A DNA stretch of 64,000 nucleotides from Galeopsis tetrahit (taxonomy: Eukaryota; Streptophyta; Magnoliopsida; Lamiales; Lamiaceae): contig OY776120.1 of NCBI GenBank assembly GCA_963675135.1, forward strand, positions 18,194,001 to 18,258,000, read 5' to 3'. The notes below the pieces were generated by a model that did no database searches, was not told the DNA's origin, and saw only the letters and a list, made by a program, of their open reading frames with translations. Numbering within the stretch: the first letter of the stretch is position 1; every line of letters starts with the position of its first letter. The translations under genes and the position numbers were made by a program. Below, one piece after another: positions 41,384-53,256 of this stretch.

Positions 41384-41745
41384 GGCGAAATTCGTGCAGG
41401 GACCTAATTGCAAAAAACGGGGTAAAATCCGTAATTTTCCCAAAAATTTGGGGCCATTTCCGAATTCGAATTCGGAGAGTGACCCTCACGCGCGACCTTT
41501 GAGGTCGGCACGCGCCCCACGCGCGCTTTTCAAATTTCGAGCGCCGCCCACGCGCCTGACACAAGTCACATCATACGTCATCAAAGTGCCTCGGAAGGCG
41601 AGCTCGCCGTAGGAAACGAGGCGACCGCCTCCATCTCACGTCATCAAGATCTCGAAATTGATTGTGTTGTCGAGAACCATTTTCACCATCGGAAAAGACG
41701 ATCGAACTGCTCGCCTTACCATTCTACGAATACGAAGTAAGGCGA

Positions 41746-41757
41746 CCAGGGGGCAAA
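41746..41757 (+). promoter_or_regulatory. Gypsy polypurine tract
   Basis: CAGGGGGCAAA just before the 3' LTR start TGTTATACC at 41758, at the plus-strand primer position. Confidence 0.7.
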
Positions 41758-42058
41758 TGTTATACCTAGTCAAAGAGGTCAATCTTTGACAAGTCAATCC
41801 TAGTCATCATCTTATGTGGCGGGGACTAGTCAACAAAGTCGTGCGACGACTAGTCAACAAGACCAAGAAAATGTAATAGATTTAATATATTTAAGTGCTC
41901 GTCCAAAGATGTTGGCGAGCACTGTCTTAGTTAGCTGCTCGCCCAAATGTGTGGCGAGCACGTGCCTGTTCTTAGTTAAGAGAAGTTTTAATATTGAAGT
42001 CTTGGGAGACAGCATGGAGCGTGGCGACCACACTCCTCGATGGTCCTCCGGCGACCAC
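41758..42058 (+). repeat. Gypsy 3' LTR, left part
   Basis: First 301 bp of the LTR, interrupted by the CACTA element. The last three bases CAC are repeated at 52836. 301+416-3 equals 714, the exact length of the 5' LTR. Confidence 0.93.
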
Positions 42059-42089
42059 CACTACAGGAAATTTGAGAAATCGTGACGAC

Positions 42090-43060
42090 AACAATTCGTC
42101 ATAAAAACATCATTTTTCGTCACAAAATGTGTTTGGTGACGAAATTTTGCTGTCGCAAAGAACGTCGCCGTATGTGCGTCGCATTAGGTAAATGTGACGT
42201 TATTTGAATTCGTCGTAAAAAATCATCTTTTGGTGACGCTAAAGTTCACCGTCGCTATACGTTTCATCTATGGTGACGATTAAATTGTCACGTTTGACAT
42301 TGAATTTTGTCACTAAATATAGTCTTTCGTCACTAAAAGTTCAACTATAAACGACGATTTGATTTATCGTCACTAAAATATTAATTTGTTGTGACGATTA
42401 TCCATTTCCTATCAACTTTGTCAAATTTTAATGACAAAAATTTCATCACAATTAGATTAACTATTTTGTCATAAATTATATAGTTCGTCATCAAAGAGTT
42501 CAACTTTACATGACGATTTTATTTATTGTCACTAATATATTAATTTTTAGTGACGATTTATTCATTTTCTTCCAACTTTTTCGAACATTAGTGACAAAAT
42601 TATTGTCACAATTAGATAAAATATTTCGTCACATTTTAGATGCTTCGTCACCAAAGAGTTTCACGTTAGTGACGAAATTTTAATTGTTGTTATAGATATC
42701 TATATAATGACGACACAATGCGTCATGAAAGGGTAATATTTAGTGACAAAATATTTGTAGTCGCTAAATAGTATAGAAATGATGACAAATCATTTTTGTC
42801 ATAATAAAATATTATTAAGTGACGAATATGATAATTGTCACTAAATTATTACATATAATGACAATGTATATTTCGTCATCTTTTAAATATTTCGTCACAA
42901 AAAAAGTACACTATTGTAACGATTTTTTATCGTCGTCATATGCATGTATATATAATGACAATGCAATTCGTCATTAAATAGTAATAATTTAGTGACAAAA
43001 TGACATTTGTCATAATTTTTTATCTTGAAATTACTTTTTTTATTGTCATTTTAGTTGAAT
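42090..43060. repeat. CACTA left subterminal repeat region
   Basis: Dozens of GTGACGA, TCGTCAC, CGTCATC-like words in both orientations at 20-50 base spacing, decaying inward. In this family such arrays bind the element-encoded accessory protein. Confidence 0.8.
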
Positions 43061-44795
43061 ATACCTAATATTAATTCAATATATTTATAATTGACAAAAA
43101 TTATTGTCATGATGAACTAATTTAATTACTAAATTATAGTAATAAACAAATAATTACATCAACCACTAAATTGAAAGTGGTAAATAAATTTAAATTTTAT
43201 GATAAGATAAGAGATACAATGAACTAAATTGTACCAAAAGTCAAAAGCAACAAAATTAAATATAAATATAAAAAATATTCTCCTAAATCTAAGACTTGTC
43301 CCTTCTCACCAGACAATCAATTCACAAGTTTCTTCGAGGTGCCTTTTATATTGCTCACTTCTGCCTGGAGTGCACCAATACAAATTTCAGATACTTTCAA
43401 CTTTTCGTTTGATTGAAGTAGTTCCATCTGCAATTGGTTAGAAGCATCATCTGAAACATTGCGTCTAATTGACAAGAGGTAGGGGGTGACATTATACCTC
43501 CAAATTTGAACCAAGAGATGTTGCTTTTGGATTAGTTGCTGACATTGCTTCTTTACAAAATTTTAATGCCTAGTGTACATCTTTCGATTGGCCCCATTTC
43601 AGCTGCCTCAGAAGGTCCTAGAACAACATAGACAAGGAAAACACGTGACTCTGATATTTAAACAATCAAGGATCATTAGTAAATAACCAAGTGAAATTAG
43701 CATTTCCTCAGTGTCATTGCATTCTTGTAGTAAAACATCTACCTATAACTAAATTAAAGTAAGCGAAATGTTATGTGAATTGATTTTTTCCAAGATAATG
43801 AACATGTGGTAATGTAATGTAACCAAAAATACTTAACAAGGGAATCACATACCATACTCATAGATTAGAGCATCATAATCACAGTTTGTTGTAACTTGTA
43901 ATGAAAGGTCCAACAACACCGCGGACAAAGTTCATCCCACCATGGTTCTGTTAAAAAGCAAAATATGTGAATGAAGGACTATATACAATATAAGTTACTC
44001 AAATCAAAATAATGCACTAATCTTCACACCTCTCATATATATATTTTTTTTTAAGATCGAGATATTCTCAAATAGACTTTAAAAGCATTTTCGATTATAA
44101 ACACTTCTAGTATGCAACCTCATGTAGGTGAGTTCAAAAGCAACCACACAAACCCTGTACTGAAGAAATTCCTCGAGAAGCCTCTTCTCGGCAGAAACAC
44201 TTCTTCAAACTTTGAGAATATATAATTGAGTGTTTCCACTGGATGGAGCCAAACTGACAAAGAATATAGGATATGTCCTAAAGGATAAGTATTACAACAT
44301 ATTAAAATAATAAAATTAAAGCAACAGATTAAAGTGATTGTATAGACAACAACTTTGAAATACATATATAACTAAAGTTTGATTTATCATCAAAGTAACC
44401 AGTTGGAATGTTACAACATTACCTTGATCAACAGTTTATCAATGGCAGCACACAAAAAGCCGAACGTATAGGAAACATCTTGTTTGGAGAAAACTAATTG
44501 AATAAAAAGTTGTGGAACCCTCTTTGTTAGTACGTAATATACTCCTACCAATTTTGGACAGAATTGGTTTATACTTCTCTTATTTTTAGCTGCCCTGTTC
44601 TCAAACTCCCTAATAATTTCCACAAGTTCGGGATCAAATTAATCTCCAATTTAGACTAAATTCACAATACAAACTTTTCGTTTTTGGTTGAGTTTAAACT
44701 GCATAATACTCAAAATCAAAGAGATCCCCAAAATCAAAGAAATTCCCAAAATCAAAGAGATCCCTAAAATCAACAAGAAATCAGGAGATGAATTT

Positions 44796-44840
<45 letters not shown>

Positions 44841-46508
44841 AAAGCAAAAAATGATTCTTCTACAGAAACAAACCAACAAGCGATCAGGAAGGAAGTTTCA
44901 CGATCAGGACAAAAGGGGAGGCGTTGGGAACGAAACGCGAATACGTAGTGAGCATTTTAGAGGCCGATCGAGCGCCTCCATGTCATCTTCGTCTTTTCCA
45001 TCGACGTCGATAAAGCCGCGCTCAAGAGAGGCGAGGAAAGACGATGTGACGCCCGCACTAAACCACCTTGCTAGGCCATCTACTTTTTCTAACACGATGG
45101 CGTTGCGGTTGCATTTATGACTTATGAGTTCACACAAAAAGTAGGGTTTTTTTATTCAGTACGTGTGAGAATAAAATGGTAGGGAATACTTTTTCCTCAA
45201 GTAAATTCAAATTTTTTTAGATTTTTTTTTAAATCAACTTGAAAATCCCCTCTCCAAAATTGAAATACGACCATTAAAAAAAATAGCGCCAAATTATTTT
45301 CTAACAAAAATATTTATTGTTTAATTTGATCGTAATTAATTGTGTATGAAATAAAATATTTCTTTCAAACGAGGGGCATAAGATAAAATAATTAAAACAC
45401 CGCCACTAAATTTTTAAATATATACTATTTTATGGTTAGTGTAGTAGAAATATTTTATATTTTCAAAAGAACTGTAATATATTTAATAAATTAATTAGTA
45501 TGGGTAAGATGTAAATATTAACTGGGTAATTAAAAATATGAAAACGTGGAAAATGTCCAATAATATACCCAATTATTCAAATTTATTTAAAATATATTGA
45601 ATTTTGAAACTTATGTTTAATCTTTTTTTATGATTAATCGAGTCGAAGTTGAATAAATATTAATCAAGTCGAATAAGAGTCGAGCTAGCTTAGGTAGTGT
45701 GATATTTTTACACTTATTTTAATGCTAGAACTTATCGAGCTCGAGTCGACTTTCAAAATTTTACAAAATATAAAAGTTTGTTTGAGCTTATTTGAAGTTT
45801 ATGTTGAATCGCGCGTTAAAACGCATTTCATTGAATGAACTCAAATCAATTGTTGAATATCTTAATTTGATTTTCAATCCTAAGTTTGACTTAACAATTA
45901 TTGTTGAAAATTTTGTATTAGTTTTGATGATTTAGTCAAAACACAATGCAATAGGATTAACAAGAGTTGATTTATCAATCTTTGACAAGTCTTCAAGTTG
46001 ATTGTATAGTAGTCTATGACTAGTAAAACTGTATATATACTTATCTGAATGATGGCCAACACGCGTATGTTCAATGTTTGAAAACTTAGACCCACAAGAT
46101 TGTCTTACCAAGAAGACCTTGAAAAAACTAGAAGAGAAGATCATATGAGAATCGTTTGAATTGTTGTATATCACAAGTCAGCTATGTTTCAGAGTCAACC
46201 AAGATCCATATCAATTGACATATAATGTTGTCCCGTTCATGTTTGTATAAATATATTTTTTGTAAAAATTAGAAGATTTTTAAAGATGTGATAAATATAA
46301 TAGATTGAGATTTTTTTTTGTTGTTGTTAATACATGAAATAATTTTAAAGATATGATGAATGTTGTAAGACGAACTTAAAAATAATTAGTAATATTTGTG
46401 AAAAATTATATATACGAAGAAGTATAATTGTTTCAAATAACTGTGAAAAATTACAGATACGAATTATAACTGTTACGGGTATGAAATATAACATTTTTTA
46501 CTAGGTAA
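43061..46508. other. CACTA interior, left: no intact gene
   Basis: Minus-strand scraps at 43317-43514 (QLQMELLQSNEKLKVSEICI, coiled-coil-like) and 43560-43625 look like decayed exons, possibly of the element's own accessory protein, but I cannot prove it. An 18-bp tandem repeat (AATCAAAGAGATCCCCAA type, about 4 units) lies at 44713-44775, and an (AT)n microsatellite at 44798-44836. Frames at 44851-45137 on both strands overlap and are unassigned. Confidence 0.5.
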
Positions 46509-46731
46509 AGTCTAGTATGCACTCGAGTGCATGTTGTGCACCCTAGTCCGTGTGCACTTTTCAATTTACTGACTTACACTTTTTGGTAAATGATGTTGCA
46601 CTTTTCAATTATTAAACTGTATAAGTAATAATTGAAAAGTGCAACACCATTTATAAAAAGTGTAAGTCAGTAAACTGAAAAGTGCAACATGGACTAGGGT
46701 GCACACCATGCACTCGAGTCCATAGCAGACC
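46509..46731. mobile_element. Foldback MITE, 221 bp
   Basis: Nearly the whole unit is one inverted repeat. GCACTCGAGTGCATG near the left pairs with CATGCACTCGAGTCC at the right. Both arms carry GTGCACCCTAGTCC, TACTGACTTACACTTTTT and TGCACTTTTCAATTATTA. The arms meet at about 46615. No coding content and no convincing TSD. Confidence 0.75.
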
Positions 46732-47213
46732 AACTCTTTTTACTATATGCAATATCATTGTTATCATTACGAAATATCATTGTTTCTATAACATGAAGTA
46801 TAACTTTTACATGTATGAAATAACACTATTACGAGTACAAATTATCACAATTTCTACTATACAAAGTGTCATTGTTACAAATACAAAGTCTTACTATAGG
46901 TTAAGATTGTGAGAAAAAATATTATTAATTGTATATATTTTAATATTTTTTAAAATATTACACAATACTAATTTTGTATAATAACATTATTACATTTTGT
47001 GAAGAATGTTTTTATAAATTTAAAACAATCTCAAACAAAATTATACATACTTCTGCTATTTAAATAGATATAAATAGTTTTCTTTTTATCATATAAAGGA
47101 AAACATTGGCGGGAAAATTTGGCTCTCCCGGGAAAAAAAGGCGTTCTAGAGAAAAAGGATTTGACAGTCTAAATCCCTAATCCCAAATATTATGGCAAAA
47201 ACGACGCTAATCC

Positions 47214-47300
47214 TAAATCCCACGCTGATCCTTAAAGCCCAAATCCCACACTGATCCTTAAAGCCCAAATCCCACGTTGATCCTTAAATCCCACATCAAT
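47214..47300. repeat. Short tandem repeat, about 3 units of 26 bp
   Basis: Units of AAATCCCACGCTGATCCTTA plus AAGCCC with small changes, in the CACTA interior. Downstream (47301-47400) the base composition is GC-richer and could be an untranslated leader of the captured gene, but that is a guess. Confidence 0.7.
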
Positions 47301-47399
47301 CACTGTGTTCTGCGCTGATGAGCCGGGATTGTTGAATCGGTGTTCTTGAAGAATTGCGCCCGGGGCATCCACAGACTGTGTAAGTTTTTTCTTATTCTT

Positions 47400-49822
47400 T
47401 CTCTAATTTTGCGATCACACGTCTCGTTGATTACTTGCTTTTGCGCCGTTCTGAATCTTTGGTCAACTCTTGATTGTATATTTGTTTTGAGAATGCTAAT
47501 TTAGATACATATTTACTAAATTCTTGAAGAGATTAATGGTGTCGTTCGGCCGTTCTGAATCTTTGTTTAAACCCAACTCTTTTGAAAATACAATAGAAAA
47601 GAGTGTAATAAAATAAAGGTAATTTGAGCAATGAACTAATAAACACGAAAAGAAATAGAGAAACCGAATTGCTGCACTAAACACAAAACTGCAATTTGGT
47701 AGTTTCCCAAGATATTAATAAATGGAAAAATAATAACAACCCATTAATTTTATCATTATAATATACCTAATCAGAGTCTTGGTCTATGAATGGTTTTCCG
47801 TAAAATCTGATCTTGATCCGCTAATTGTTGTAAACAAATCGATATTGTGAAGAATAACAATACGTAGTTGTTCTAGTTATAACTTTTATTTTTTAGTAGT
47901 TATAACTTCTATTTTAAATCCAAATATAACAAGTTTGTTTCTGGGGATGGATCAATGGTGTCCATCATGTGGAGAATAAATTTATTTTGAATGAAGATTT
48001 GGTGTCAGTCTAATTTTTGTTTGTTATAGAAACTCTTGTATGATCTCTATTATAATCTGAATGGATATATTATAATTTATGATCTATTAATAAAATTGAA
48101 ATAAATAAAATCTAATGATTATTACACCATGAAAAGGTTAAACTTAAGAAATACGGAGTACTTATGAATCTCGATCAGTTTTAGCTAATACCTCCTTTGT
48201 GAGAGCCATATTAAGATAAATAAGTGGTGTGGGAGTGTGTTGTTTGGTCAATCTAGAAAAGGAGGAAGTGGAACTCAATGTTTATTTATGGCCCTTTAGT
48301 AGTATTATGTGGATTTATGTGGTAGAATATGTTTGAAATGTGTTTACATGATTATAAAACAGTGTTTAGTAAAAATGTACAAGAGGCGCGCCTAAGGCGA
48401 GCGCCTTGCGCCTCGGGCGCTAGAAGCCCTCTTGCGCCTTTAAAAACTATGGGAGGAACTCAATGTTTTTTAAATAGGAAGAAATCACGGAGACCAAATT
48501 AGGGGACGAGATTAAATCTAGGCTATGGAGTTGGATGCAGATAAAATCTACCAGGATCACTTTTGTCAATTTCAGGGACTGGAACTATAAGTCCAGATTA
48601 ATTATAGGAGTTTAGGTTGTGTAAGATATGCTAGTTTGCTTTATGCGTTTTACTTATTTATTCATATTTCTGCTGCGTTATTATGCTGTAATGGGGCATA
48701 TCTAAGACTCTTCATGATAATAATGCTTACAATTGTAAAATAAAGTAAGAGATTTATACAATTAAAATAAATGGAGTTCATTTTGATTGCTACTCTTTCT
48801 CTTCCCTTTTTCGGTTGTTCAATATGTTCTTTTCTATCTTTTAGAAGCAGTCGTTTGATTAGAGTGTGCAGAATTGAGAAATACAATATACAGGGAGTGC
48901 GTTAATAATTCTTCGACTAATTAAGAGCAAGCCTTGATTAAGGAGGAATTTAGATTCTCAGGTATGTCTCTGCTGTTATATTCCTGATTTAAGCTAAGAA
49001 AATGATATACATACACGATGTTAAAGGGAATGTTGGAAGTCCCAAAGAATACCAAGGAATGTAAATCCAAGTAAAACTAGCCATGTTTCTTGTTTTCTTC
49101 TCTTTTTTTTTTTTTGGAAGTCTCCTTTCTCTATGCTTATAAGTTGTAAATTTTCTAGAATTTATATAGAAATTCTACAGCAGATTCACTGAATGAGATT
49201 TAGAATAAAAAAAATTAGCAATACTCTCTCAGTTTTCATCATGTTGGCATATTACTTTCAAAATGCACAATTTATCCACAATTAGCTTTGTGTTGAAATT
49301 GACTTATGTTAAACTTCTCAAAATGAATTTAAGAGAATATTTATTGAAAGTTCAATAAGAATACTTATTACAGGAGTATGACCCTCAAATTCAACTTCAA
49401 ATTTGGAAGCTTATATATGGCTTAGTTTGGTAAGTAGCCTAGGTTTTAAAGATGTTTTCTGTTAAAATGTAATGTAAGCTTTTGTTTTGAGATTCTATTT
49501 GGTAGATTGCTTTGGTATTTGTTACAACCCACATGCAGCTCTTTCTGATTAGCGGATTTTGATTTTTGCTTAGCTCATTACTCATTCTTTTAGTCGTGTG
49601 GGCTTTTGGGCCTTTTATTTTGCATTTCCGTCCGGGATGTGGCTCCCCCTATTTTCTGTTTTCTTTTATAATATAACACCAATTCAGTTTGTACATTTAT
49701 TTGAGATTGAAGGTCTGTTCTGTAATGGGTTTTCTTGCATTTATATTTTTTGGACTCAATATATTTTTTCTTTCTTGTCCAAGATTTCTATGATCACCAG
49801 CCATTTTGTTTTGGCATTGCAG
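47400..49822. other. CACTA interior, middle: nothing assignable
   Basis: AT-rich with intron-like T-rich stretches. A GC-rich palindromic word cluster (GGCGCGCCTAAGGCGAGCGCC) stands out at 48385-48440. No gene is supported. Confidence 0.5.
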
Positions 49823-50040
49823 ATGTGAAGAATCTTTTAATTGATGAGATCAAATATGCTGCACCATATGAATGGTGAGAATGGTCAGTGCATATCATAC
49901 TTTCAGTCCTCACATATCCTTGTGCTTGGTCCTGGAAACAATGGCGTAGGAGGAAAAAAATTCAACGGCTACAGGAATTCGTCAAGTCTGAATTGACTAT
50001 TCTTAATTAAGGTCTTGCAGATCACGTGCTCTATACAAAA
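49823..50040 (+). pseudogene. Captured host-gene fragment (plant glycine-rich membrane protein family, At5g11700-like)
   Basis: After an AG acceptor-like site (TTGCAG, 49818-49823) the plus strand encodes DVKNLLIDEIKYAAPYEW, then, after a 9-nt duplication that adds a stop, WSVHIILSVLTYP and AWSWKQWRRRKKIQRLQEF. Then VKSE and, in a shifted frame, SCRSRALY, ending at a GTTAGT donor-like site. This matches my memory of the cytoplasmic C-terminal region of a conserved large plant glycine-rich membrane protein. It carries stops and a frameshift, and only two short exons remain. Capture of host exons is known for CACTA elements. Confidence 0.55.
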
Positions 50041-51520
50041 GGAATGAAGGTTAGTTGTAATATGTGTTATGGATAAGAATTACTCCACCAGTCTCATAAT
50101 GAACTTGGCCATCGCTGCCGGTTACTAGAAAACCACCATAAAATAAGTCGAAAATCCAATTGGGTGAAAAAAAAATTCTTCTTTCATTTCAAGATGAGTA
50201 TTTGTGATGATTGGGAAGAAGTAAGAGGCGCCCTCAAATCCCACTGCCATCAAATTAGTTAAATGGTTACTGGAAAGTTACCGGTTTTAAGTGTTAGGAA
50301 AGTCTTTGGGGGAAAAATCTTTTCGGAATGAAGAAAATAGGAGAGCTCTCGAAGGCGAAAAATCCAATTGGGTTTGCCATGAATACAGATTGGAAGGAAA
50401 ATTCTCTCATCATAAACCATTTAAGGTAATTAATTAATTAATTTTCTAACATTATAAAGATAGTACAATAATTGTTTCTTATATGTCTATTTTCCTTAAA
50501 TTTGCCACATTGAAGACAAAATTGTTCTTGAATCTAGCTGCTCAAGCTTTGGTTAGGGAAGAATATTTCTTGTGTTGTGGTAATTTGACGAAATAGGTTA
50601 TAAGGCACTGTGATAACAAAGTAATGTTAACTTTCCTTTCTACTATTCAAGAAAACAAAGATCAAAGTTTGATTAATTAATAGTTAGCTTGGATTAGATA
50701 TCCAAGGATTCTATAATTTATTTTATTGTACACGATAGGGAGAATATGAAAGTAGTTGTCACTATCAGTTGTTGGGATTTACTGCTCTGTTATTTTCTCT
50801 AATTATATAATTATTGAATGTGGGGATATAGTGTATTTAAGGTTTTATCTACTAGTACCCTTGAGTTTTCTATGAGAGGCTACTTTTATTTAAACGAGAC
50901 ACCTGCAAGTGGACAGTGGGATTGGTCAAATTAATTGAAGTCAAATTAGATTTTTGTTCATATCTCTAGTGTTTGGTATATGTTTGGGCTGAAATGATAC
51001 TAAATAGCTATGTATCTTCTCTATGTTTGTTTAAGTTTGTGGATAATAAGTGTCAAACAATGGATGAAATGAAGTTATTTGACATTATTTTAATATACAA
51101 ATTAGTTAGAACAATTTTTTTCTATATGGTACATGAGTGACAAACAATGGGGGATTCTTTGTAAATGTATTTTCATTATTTATAGAAAACAATTCAAACT
51201 TAATAAAAAGACACGATAAGAGAACTACAAAACTACAAGAAAAGGGAAGAAAATACACACCATTTGTTGGGAATTTATTGTGTTCACCATAACTTTTGTT
51301 TCTAGATCATCACTAAGATTAATCACTGTATGTATGAAAGTGAAAAGATGTTACTTTTCTACATAGAAAAGAGATTGACTTTCCATTGGGTTAGTTTGTG
51401 TATAGAATTCCATTGGGTTAGTTTATGTATTGAGTGAATTTTAAATGGCGATAAACTGTGGATATATATATTTATTTAATAAGGGTAGTAAAAGGTGGGT
51501 GTCAATGTTTGGCGTCTTTT
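50041..51520. other. CACTA interior, right: nothing assignable
   Basis: AT-rich, with no supported gene. The next exons of the captured gene were looked for by eye and not seen. Confidence 0.5.
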
Positions 51521-52835
51521 TATAATCGTAAAAAAATATTGTCACTAAACATTTTAAATAATTAATGACAAAAATTAGTATAATTATGAAAAATTGGGGG
51601 TGTTTGCAAACTCTATAAACAGCTTAAAAACACTTCTCAAAAGTAAAAGCTGTGAGAGGGCTGCTGGACCGCTTTAAAAAAAGTGATTCTGGAAGCAGTT
51701 TGTAGAGTTTGAAAACATCCCCTCTATGTTTTATGACCTTGAATATTGTCATCAATTATTATTGTGACGAAAATATATTGTCAATAAATATTTTGAATAA
51801 ATTAATGACAAAAAATAGTATCGTCATGAAAATAAATTTTTTATGACGTTAAACGCCGTCATCAATTATTATGAAAATCGTCACCAAATATTAGTGTGAC
51901 GAAAATATTCTGTCACTAAATATCTCGAATAATTAATGACAAAAAATAGTATTGTCATGAAAATATATGTTGTTGTGACTTCGAATATCGTCATCAATTA
52001 TTATTAAAATCGTCACCTGTTAATTTTTTGACGAAAACATTTTGCCACTAAATATCTCGAATAATTAATGATGAAAAATAATCGTCATGAAAATATATTT
52101 TTCATGACCTCGAATGTCGTCATCAATTATTATGAAAATCGTCACCAATCATTAGTGTGACGAAAATATTTTGTCACTAAATATCTCAAATAATTAATGA
52201 CGAAAAATAGTATTGTCATGAAAATATATGTTGTTGTGATGTCGAATATCGTCATCAATTATTATTAAAATCGTCACCAATAATTTTCGTGACGAAAATA
52301 TTTTGTCACTAAATAACTCGAATAATTAATGACAAAAAAGAGTATTGTCATGAAAACATATTTTATATGACGTCGAATAACGTCATCAATTATTATTAAA
52401 ATCGTCTCGAATTACAATTGTGGCGAAAATATTTTGTCACTAAATATTTTGAACAATTAATGACGAAAAATAATATCGTCATGAAAATATATTTTATATG
52501 ACGTCGAATATCGTCATCATTTATCATTAAAATCGTCGCCAATTATTATTGTGACGAAAGTTTAGCATTGTCAAGAAAAAATATTTTTCACGACGTCGAA
52601 TTTTGTCACCATTTATTACTGAAATCGTCACATATTATTATTGTTACATATTCATTAACATCGTCACGAAATATGTAAATTTGTGACGAAAAAAATTACA
52701 AAGGGTGACGAATTTAAAATTTGTCACAATTTCTAGTACTTTAATGACGAAAAATAAAATTCGTCGCGTTTAAGTGTCAAATTGTGACGATTTTTTTGTC
52801 GTCGCAAAAATATTTGTCACGAAATGTGTGATTTC
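51521..52835. repeat. CACTA right subterminal repeat region
   Basis: A larger unit of about 95-120 bp (AATTAATGACAAAAAATAGT, CGTCATGAAAATATATTTT, CGTCATCAATTATTATTAAA, TTTTGTCACTAAATATC) repeats about 7-8 times with drift from 51760 to 52560. GTGACGA/CGTCAC words are superimposed. It mirrors 42090-43060. Confidence 0.8.
51597..51722. mobile_element. Small MITE in the CACTA subterminal region
   Basis: GGGGGTGTTTGCAAACTCTA at the left is the near-inverse of TAGAGTTTGAAAACATCCCC at the right, with AAACAGCTT/AAGCAGTTT next inward. About 126 bp, no coding. TSD unclear. Confidence 0.6.
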
Positions 52836-53251
52836 CACCATGGCCCAGCTCCTCGGCACCTCGGCGAGGACGAGCACCTAAGGCGGTTTAGCATTAAATG
52901 CGCCATCAAATCACCTTTTCGGGCAGAATGAAGGTCCAATCTGGAGGCACCACGTGTAAAGGGCGGGCAGCCCCTAGAAAACAGTATATAATGCCCATTT
53001 GGGCTCATTTGTAACACAAGTTAGAATTCCACCAAATCTCCCTACCCAAAGCAATAAACTCTCCCAAGCTTCTAAAGCTTTAGCTTCTCCAAGAAGCTAT
53101 ATCTTGTGTTCTTGTGTGTTCTTCATCAAGTTCATCACAAATCATCACTTTAATCCACATAAACGCGTAATAACCCCCGTATAAATTATATGTTTGTATT
53201 GTACTAAGAACAGCCTACATCCAAGTCAACCCGATTTAAGTGCATACAACA
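52836..53251 (+). repeat. Gypsy 3' LTR, right part
   Basis: Resumes with the duplicated CAC, holds the LTR TATA region (TATATAATG at about 52985) and ends CATACAACA. TSD GTTAC follows at 53252-53256. Confidence 0.93.
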
Positions 53252-53256
53252 GTTAC

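Larger units (their letters stand above)
42059..52835. mobile_element. CACTA (En/Spm-type) transposon, 10.8 kb, non-autonomous, 3' tip missing
   Basis: Starts CACTACAGGAAATTTGAG; 3-bp TSD CAC (42056-42058 and 52836-52838). The right end GTCACGAAATGTGTGATTTC is, inverted, GAAATCACACATTTCGTGAC and pairs with GAAATTTGAGAAATCGTGAC of the left end. The outermost CTGTAGTG is absent. Subterminal regions at both ends are packed with GTGACGA/TCGTCAC words. No TNP2/TNPD-type transposase is recognisable. It carries a host gene fragment (49823-50040) and smaller nested repeats. Confidence 0.88.
17494..53251 (+). mobile_element. Ty3/gypsy retrotransposon, Tat lineage, with two nested elements
   Basis: LTRs of 714 bp (17494-18207; 41758-42058 plus 52836-53251) start TGTTATACC and end CATACAACA. 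The TSD GTTAC is perfect (17489-17493 and 53252-53256). The order gag, protease, RT, RNase H, second RNase H, integrase is gypsy. The second (archaeal-type) RNase H and the antisense reading frames between integrase and the 3' LTR place it in the Tat lineage. The LTR copies differ at about 9 sites by hand count. Nested: Sirevirus 22538-35926 and CACTA 42059-52835. Without them the element is about 11.6 kb. Confidence 0.95.

Noticed and set aside
43317..43625. En/Spm transposase accessory gene
   Set aside because: Short coiled-coil-like scraps only; no diagnostic motif, so left as unassigned interior.
44851..45137. Overlapping 77- and 89-codon frames in the CACTA interior
   Set aside because: Open on both strands with no recognisable domain; GC-richer patch only.
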